Assembly (NCBI RefSeq): GCF_019649055.1
Contig: NW_026570745.1
Span: 1 to 11,076, forward strand
Length of the DNA: 11,076 nucleotides
Source of the DNA: Paramacrobiotus metropolitanus
Lineage: Eukaryota > Tardigrada > Eutardigrada > Parachela > Macrobiotidae
Direction of reading: 5' to 3'
Below the pieces are notes generated by a model, which searched no databases, was not told the DNA's origin, and was given only the letters and a program-made list of their open reading frames with translations. Below are positions 7,191-11,076 of this stretch, in pieces (within the stretch, counting starts at the first letter, position 1; every line of letters starts with the position of its first letter). A program made the translations under genes and the position numbers.

Positions 7191-8297
7191 AAGCTGACGG
7201 ACGACCAAATCATGATTGAGATAGCCAGTGCGGTGAAAGGTCCTGCCAAAACTTGGTTCGAAGGAGAAAAGGACATCGCAGCAGAAGACGGAATCGAATA
7301 CTCAATAACCGAATGGATGGACAAATTTAAAGATGAATACGGTGACCGAGATGAAGAAGTCTTAGGCTTACGTGAGGCCTACGGAAGGAAATTTGAACTC
7401 GGAAAAGAATCGCTTGACCAATACTATCAAGCGATGATGCGGTTTAAGGCAAAGAGAATCATTACTGAGAAACAGGCCGTGGGCTTCTTAATCGAAGGAT
7501 GTAGAGTCGACAATGAGCTCTACAAAGCCCTGCGTATACAAAAGTGCAAGACGCCAACGGACGTGAAGGATTTCTTTCGACATTGGGCCACCGGCGAAGA
7601 GAAATATAAGGCGCCTAAAGGTCAACGTAACCAGGAATACGTGACCATCCGCCAAGGCCAAGTCGAAAATGTGCCGAAACAGAGAATGGCAGCTGCACCA
7701 GTTCAGCAACCGGTTGAATACCGAGTGGAGACTCCGGTTAGAGAGGTCACGGAAAAAGTGACCTTTATCGACAGTCAGACGGGGCAACCGGTAACGTACG
7801 CAATGGTAGCGGCGATACAAGCGGCAGCTCAAGTGAGACCGGTACCTCAGAATGTGGCTCCACCAGCTCCACAGAACGTGGCCCCAATGAACGTTGGAAT
7901 ACCACAACAAGGAGCGGGGAACGGAAATTTTGGTGGAAATGGATACGGATATGAAAATGCAAACTGGAACGGAGGACAAGGAAATTTCCAGAATCAAGGT
8001 CAAGGTCAAGGCAACTTTCAGCCAAACAGAGGAAACCAGAACAATAACCAGCAAAATCAAGGGTCACGAACCGAATTCAAGTTCCAGATGATTGATGGAT
8101 GGGTGGCGAACAACGTTCAGATGTGCCAGTACTGTATGTATGGCAATCATCAGACACAGGGGTGCAAATTCGCCAATACACCACCAGAACAGAACCCGAA
8201 CCTGTTTGCCTTTAACGAGTGGCAACGATTGCGCGGGCTTGGTGGTTGGCGCCTAGCAGTGAATAATGGATATGACCTCATTACCCAGTGGTACTAG
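7191..8297 (+). CDS. gag: gag capsid-like domain, Q/N linker and zinc knuckle
   Basis: Same frame as the preceding segment, directly after TAA 7188. The stretch around 7212-7590 fits the Retrotrans_gag pattern: ...A.KGPAKTWFEG, then a helix leading to FKDEYGDRDEE, then GKESLDQYYQAMMRFK, then an FLIEGCRVD..LY-type segment. About 7780-8070 is rich in Gln, Asn, Gly and Pro, with QGQGQGN-like runs. The CCHC knuckle lies at 8124-8165. The segment ends in TAG 8295, but the same frame continues at once into the RGG tail. A true Gag would bind genomic RNA through knuckle and tail. Confidence 0.8.
   Translation, partial: KLTDDQIMIEIASAVKGPAKTWFEGEKDIAAEDGIEYSITEWMDKFKDEYGDRDEEVLGLREAYGRKFELGKESLDQYYQAMMRFKAKRIITEKQAVGFLIEGCRVDNELYKALRIQKCKTPTDVKDFFRHWATGEEKYKAPKGQRNQEYVTIRQGQVENVPKQRMAAAPVQQPVEYRVETPVREVTEKVTFIDSQTGQPVTYAMVAAIQAAAQVRPVPQNVAPPAPQNVAPMNVGIPQQGAGNGNFGGNGYGYENANWNGGQGNFQNQGQGQGNFQPNRGNQNNNQQNQGSRTEFKFQMIDGWVANNVQMCQYCMYGNHQTQGCKFANTPPEQNPNLFAFNEWQRLRGLGGWRLAVNNGYDLITQWY
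8124..8165 (+). other. CCHC zinc knuckle (nucleocapsid)
   Basis: CQYCMYGNHQTQGC fits the retroviral/retrotransposon knuckle C-x2-C-x4-H-x4-C exactly, with the usual aromatic residue after the first Cys and Gly before the His region. All four zinc ligands are present. It marks the nucleocapsid function of gag. Confidence 0.93.
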
Positions 8298-8618
8298 CAT
8301 AAAGCAAACTTCCAAAACCAACAAGGGAACGGAAACGGCAACAATGGAAATGGAAATGGCGGTGGCCAGAACGGTGGCTACGGCCGTGGTGGCTTCGGCC
8401 GCGGCGGCTTCAGAGGAAGAAACAGAGGCTTTGGCCGCGGGAATTTCAGAGGAGGCCAGAACAATGGAGGCGGCCAAGGAAACTACCGACAGGGTGGCGG
8501 CCAGTACAACAACGGCAATGGACAGAATCCTAACCCGGCAAACGATATCGGACAACAACAAGGAAATGTGCAGGGAAATGTGCAGGGCGCGCAACAAGGC
8601 GGGGCGCCGGTTCAGTAG
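8298..8618 (+). CDS. gag: gag RGG/glycine-rich C-terminal tail
   Basis: Read in the same frame as the capsid segment, after TAG 8295: about 106 codons of Gly, Asn, Gln, Arg and Phe, with repeated GRGGF, RGRNRGFGRG and FRGG motifs, ending QQGGAPVQ then TAG 8616. RGG boxes bind RNA and promote condensation in many eukaryotic RNA-binding proteins. Other frames across this stretch are open too and read Ala/Thr/Glu-rich, but the RGG frame is collinear with gag and makes functional sense next to a zinc knuckle. Confidence 0.75.
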   Translation, partial: HKANFQNQQGNGNGNNGNGNGGGQNGGYGRGGFGRGGFRGRNRGFGRGNFRGGQNNGGGQGNYRQGGGQYNNGNGQNPNPANDIGQQQGNVQGNVQGAQQGGAPVQ

Positions 8619-8688
8619 GCAAGATCAGTAGGCACCGGTGAGCCTACTGATCGACCCGACCCTAAACCACCGGATAAAAGGGAACGGA

Positions 8689-8937
8689 AAGGTCACTGCA
8701 GAATGGTACTGCAGTGAATGTGACCACTACAGCAGCTATATGGATGCCGTCAGCGCAAAAAAGGAAACAGCTAGATGGATGCCGCCACAGCAAGAGAAAC
8801 GGCTATATGGATGTCGTCTTCGCAAAAGGAAATGGAACGGTTATAGGGATACCGTCACAGAATCAAAGGTCACCGCAGAATGGTACTGCGAGTGGAAACA
8901 TAACGGGACCAAAGGTCACCGCAGAATGGTACTGCAA
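8689..8937 (+). repeat. AAGGTCAC-led repeat with AATGGTACTGC tail
   Basis: A 26-bp unit, AAGGTCACYGCAGAATGGTAC plus TGCRA/TGCGA, occurs at 8689-8714, 8866-8891 and 8912-8937. A shorter relative, CCGCAGAACGATACTGCG, lies at 9081-9098. Spacings of 177 and 46 bp place the third copy in a different codon phase from the first two. Confidence 0.85.
8737..8860 (+). repeat. Tandem repeats of about 35 bp (TATATGGATGCCGTC type)
   Basis: Four diverged units start at 8737, 8772, 8804 and 8842 (TATATGGATGCCGTC, TAGATGGATGCCGCC, TATATGGATGTCGTC, TATAGGGATACCGTC). Unit lengths of 35, 32 and 38 bp are all 2 modulo 3, so each unit moves the reading frame by the same amount. Two of the three frames remain open across them. 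Confidence 0.8.
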
Positions 8938-9393
8938 GTGAAAATTGTCGTGACGGTAGCGCGACACTGCAAAAAGTGCAGCAAAACGAAAGGTCACCGT
9001 ATTGCAGCGAAGAAGTGTTAGCGCAACGACGCGCACAACAAAACGCAAAGATTAAACAGGCGTTGCTGAATCAGAAGAAACCGCAGAACGATACTGCGCA
9101 AGAAGAAAATGAGCAACATGCGAAATTCCGGAAATACTTGGCGGAAAACGATAAGACGAATGAGCCAAGTTGCGATTGTTACGGAGAACTAAAGCCGAAG
9201 TTCTGGAATTGTTCCGAGGACGAGGAAGAGAAGCTGATAAGGCAAAAATGGATGGAACAGAATATCACTGTACCCAGTAAAGATGAAAGGTCACCTTCTG
9301 TTGGAAAAGCCCAGGTGAAAGGTCAAGGAGTGAGTGTGAATGTTAAAGGTCACGGTGAAAGCGCCGTGTTACAAGGTCAAGAAACTGACTTGA

Positions 9394-10665
9394 CACTGCG
9401 AACAGCAGCAAAAGAATAGCGAAACGACACAACAGAACTCCGAGGACTCACTTGTGGATGCAGTAACACTACAACAGAAGGAGAAGTGGCAAAAAGTGGC
9501 CTACAGACCGAATGGCAATCACGGGATGTGGATACCCGTAACGTCAAAAGCGAAGCAGAAAGCGGGAATGTCACAGGAGGATTACTGGGACATGCAACAG
9601 TTGCGAACGCAATGTGAAAGAAAGCGATTAGAAGAGTTGGTTACCGGGAAACCAACCCAAGGGTCACCGAACCCAGTCCCAGCATTCAATGTAGAGGAAT
9701 ATAAGAAGACATTCGCCGATTGGAATTACTCACGTAATGCTCCGCCACAGGATAAACCGCCGAATTATGGAGAAAAAGTCCCCATACAAAAGTTGACGGG
9801 CGGCGGATTTGTCATGAAGCGCAACGAAAGGTCACAGGACTTAGCGCAAAACGAACAAAAAGGACGATCAAACGAGATGGCACAAACGCAACAGAGCAAC
9901 GCAGTCGAAAGGTCACGGGACTTATCGCAAGCACTACAGAAGGATGCTAACGACAAGTCACCAGCCCGAACAGACGGGATGTCTTCACAAATTGATCAGA
10001 CGAAAACGAACAATGAAGTGTCCGCGAAGGTGATCGAATGGATGACCGAAAAAGGATATGATATGATTACATATGAAAGGTCACCAGATGAGATGAAAGA
10101 TAGCGAAGAAGTCGAATTGAAGCGAGCGGACCAAATAACAAGTGAAGTCATTGAGAAGCTGCGAGAAAAGCGAAATGAAAACTGTAAAGAGGAACTGATC
10201 CATCAAACGATAAATGAAGTGACAAAAGGTCACGTGGATAGCACAAAAGCAAATGAGCAAGTGCAGGAAGTTGAAAAGGTCAACAGTGGTAAAATGGCTA
10301 CAGAGAAGCAAACGGAAAAGGCAAAGCCGCGCAAATTTTACGATGTTCGAACTAACGTTCCACACAGGATCGATAAGCTGAGCGAAATACTGAAAGGTCA
10401 CAGCACTCCAGCTAGAGGACAAGTGCTTCCCGATATGGATCCGGGACCAGTATCGCTCATTCCTGTGAAATGTAAGATTCACACCTTGAAGATTCAAAAC
10501 GGAAAACTGCCCAAGAGAATTGAAGCGTACACACATGAAGTGAAAGTGGGAGACATAAAGGTCAACGCAATGTTAGACACCGGCGCTGAGACGTCGCTGA
10601 TCAGCAAACCGTTTTGCGAGAAGAATGGACTCACATGCTCTCATCGCCACCAGACAGATTGGTGA
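9394..10665 (+). CDS. pol: pol N-terminal segment leading into protease
   Basis: Open from 9394 to TGA 10663-10665, about 423 codons, with no natural ATG at its start: it continues from the frame upstream after a one-base shift near 9391. It contains a Trp/Tyr/Pro-containing patch (about 9475-9560, NGNHGMWIPVTSK), then a Lys/Glu/Gln-rich stretch, then the beginning of the protease (VNAMLDTGAETSLISKPF) from about 10560. The last dozen codons after 10625 are read out of frame with the protease. Ten AAGGTCAM words fall in it. Confidence 0.65.
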   Translation, partial: HCEQQQKNSETTQQNSEDSLVDAVTLQQKEKWQKVAYRPNGNHGMWIPVTSKAKQKAGMSQEDYWDMQQLRTQCERKRLEELVTGKPTQGSPNPVPAFNVEEYKKTFADWNYSRNAPPQDKPPNYGEKVPIQKLTGGGFVMKRNERSQDLAQNEQKGRSNEMAQTQQSNAVERSRDLSQALQKDANDKSPARTDGMSSQIDQTKTNNEVSAKVIEWMTEKGYDMITYERSPDEMKDSEEVELKRADQITSEVIEKLREKRNENCKEELIHQTINEVTKGHVDSTKANEQVQEVEKVNSGKMATEKQTEKAKPRKFYDVRTNVPHRIDKLSEILKGHSTPARGQVLPDMDPGPVSLIPVKCKIHTLKIQNGKLPKRIEAYTHEVKVGDIKVNAMLDTGAETSLISKPFCEKNGLTCSHRHQTDW

Positions 10666-10955
10666 AAATAAATGGAATTAGTGGAACGTCAGGATTCCTT
10701 GTGACGTACTCACGTAGCACCAGTGACCTTAAGGAAGAAGACAAGCGAACATTCATTCTACGTCCGACCGAAGTGTGACGGGACGTACAAGTGTTATTGG
10801 GATTTGACTTCTTGGAAATGAAATTCGTACTGATGGACAATGAAGGTGAAGAAGAAAAGGAAGATGACCCGAAACCAGTTGCCAAAGTACAAGTCGGAAA
10901 GGTCACCGAACTTATAAAACAGGAGAAAATGTTCAAACGGCTAATAAAACGCTAA
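10540..10955 (+). pseudogene. Retropepsin-like aspartic protease, broken
   Basis: The active-site block LDTGAETSLIS has its DTG at 10576-10584, preceded by the usual hydrophobic strand. About 15 codons later the frame must drop by one (near 10620-10635): from there the continuation reads RLVKINGISGTSGF and a beta-rich stretch to TGA 10776. The same frame goes on past the TGA with VLLGFDFLEMKF at about 10791-10826, matching the family's C-terminal ILGxDFL element. Then comes an acidic tail to TAA 10953. In the family, this enzyme works as a dimer to cut the Gag-Pol polyprotein. The TGA is followed by CGG and preceded by GTG, so a CGA-to-TGA transition is a possible origin, but this is inference. 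A functional enzyme cannot be made from this copy without recoding. Confidence 0.75.
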
Positions 10956-11076
10956 TCCAGTACCAGGCACCGGGAAACGAAAAGAAAAGATGAAAAGCAA
11001 AAAGAATTGTCACCATTTGAGCAGTTGCAAATGATTCAACAGGAGATTGAAAACACGTTAAACGGACAATGCTGAC
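10956..11076 (+). other. Charged post-protease segment, runs to window edge
   Basis: The protease frame continues after TAA 10953 with a Lys/Arg/Glu-rich helix-like stretch (SPFEQLQMIQQEIENTLNG near the end) and another stop, TGA, at 11073. No reverse-transcriptase motif is reached. If the element is a Ty3/gypsy type, RT, RNase H, integrase and the 3' LTR should lie to the right. Confidence 0.4.

Larger units (their letters stand above)
4849..8618 (+). pseudogene. gag: gag of a Ty3/gypsy-like LTR retrotransposon, interrupted
   Basis: A coding path of about 1,250 codons, encoding a structural protein expected to assemble around the element RNA in the cytoplasm. Order: low-complexity N-terminus, long coiled coil, proline/basic linker, capsid-like domain, Q/N/G-rich linker, CCHC zinc knuckle, RGG tail. 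The start chosen is ATG 4849 in the good context ATCAACATGG. Breaks: TAG at 5044, a change from the first to the next-lower frame at the A5 run 5238-5242 (consistent with loss of one A), TAA at 7188 and TAG at 8295. The frame is kept across each stop, and protein character continues on both sides. TAG at 8616 may be the true end. The interruptions could be decay, assembly error or recoding. The gag identity is inferred from capsid and zinc-knuckle features; exact clade is not assigned. Confidence 0.8.
8619..10539 (+). pseudogene. Spacer between gag and protease (pol N-terminus), frameshifted
   Basis: About 640 codons of charged Gln/Glu/Lys/Asn-rich sequence without a recognised domain, spread over three frames. 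A QNGTA repeat peptide tracks the likely frame: the third frame (third relative to gag) from about 8674 to 8895, then the gag frame from about 8904 to 9390, then the frame of 9394-10620, where it joins the protease. No ATG begins these pieces; the apparent starts at 8976 and 9454 are GTG codons. Words such as ERSQDL, ERSRDL, KGH and KVT recur because the AAGGTCAC motif is inserted in different phases. The region is probably a disordered linker of a Gag-Pol polyprotein. No function is claimed. Confidence 0.55.
5143..10906 (+). repeat. Dispersed AAGGTCAC motif through gag and pol
   Basis: Exact AAGGTCAC starts at 5143, 5277, 5852, 5904, 6198, 6219, 8689, 8866, 8912, 8990, 9287, 9346, 9828, 9909, 10077, 10226, 10394 and 10899. 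The inverse GTGACCTT starts at 5815, 7758 and 10723. One-off forms AAGGTCAT/AAGGTCAA lie at about 5517, 5797, 6058, 6177, 6513, 6558, 7618, 7996, 9319, 9373, 10276 and 10558; TGACCTTT at 5315, 5348 and 7120. At 7994-8008 two overlapping TCAAGGTCA words occur. Chance predicts about one exact site per 33 kb for both strands together. Density is lowest across the capsid and zinc-knuckle region, where protein sequence is least free to vary. Confidence 0.93.

Noticed and set aside
8638-9021. 127-codon frame with CSEC and KVTAEWYC pairs suggesting a zinc-finger protein
   Set aside because: No ATG start; the KVTAEWYC repeats are one phase of the nucleotide repeat, and the QNGTA reading in another phase joins better to the downstream sequence. 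Cysteine spacing fits no finger family I know.

Overview
The window looks like repeat-rich animal nuclear DNA. It opens with a (TA)n microsatellite and holds a foldback-type inverted-repeat element. The right 60% is the 5' half of an LTR-retrotransposon-like element on the + strand. Nothing looks bacterial: the apparent GTG/TTG starts are only edges of open frames, and no operon or ribosome-binding-site logic is visible. The best core-promoter candidate (TATA box 32 nt before a TCAGTT initiator) and the Kozak-like gag start fit a metazoan, possibly an arthropod or another ecdysozoan. I cannot name the species.

Layout. 1-76: TA microsatellite. 77-2103: no gene, only small repeats. 2104-3015: inverted-repeat (foldback/MITE-like) element with two 183-bp arms, short outer inverted repeats, a central hairpin and an asymmetric 58-bp duplication. 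3016-4073: no gene, but three short hairpins that share an AGC loop; this may be the 5' LTR/U3, although no LTR pair can be shown. 4074-4109: candidate promoter. 4254-4774: leader array of AAAGTGACCTTT-type repeats. 4849-8618: large gag, interrupted by in-frame stops and one frameshift. It runs through an N-terminal low-complexity segment, about 380 residues of coiled coil, a Ty3/gypsy-type capsid-like domain, a Q/N/G-rich linker, a CCHC zinc knuckle and an RGG/glycine-rich tail. 8619-10540: frameshifted, repeat-containing charged spacer at the start of pol. 10540-10955: retropepsin-like protease with DTGAETS active site and LLGFDFL C-terminal motif, broken by a frameshift and a TGA. The window ends before any reverse transcriptase.

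The most unusual signal is not a gene. The 8-mer AAGGTCAC (reverse complement GTGACCTT) is scattered through the element from the leader to the protease. I count by hand about 34 exact copies between 4258 and 10906, where chance predicts well under one. In the leader all copies lie as GTGACCTT; in the coding part 18 of 21 lie as AAGGTCAC and fall in all three codon phases, read as K-V-T, (E)-R-S or K-G-H. The selection or amplification therefore acts on nucleic acid, not protein. The core resembles the extended nuclear-receptor half-site ((TC)AAGGTCA). The leader and body copies are also complementary to each other within the same transcript.

The copy is probably a decayed or error-bearing insertion: at least four frame changes and five or six in-frame stops lie in an otherwise well-preserved coding path.
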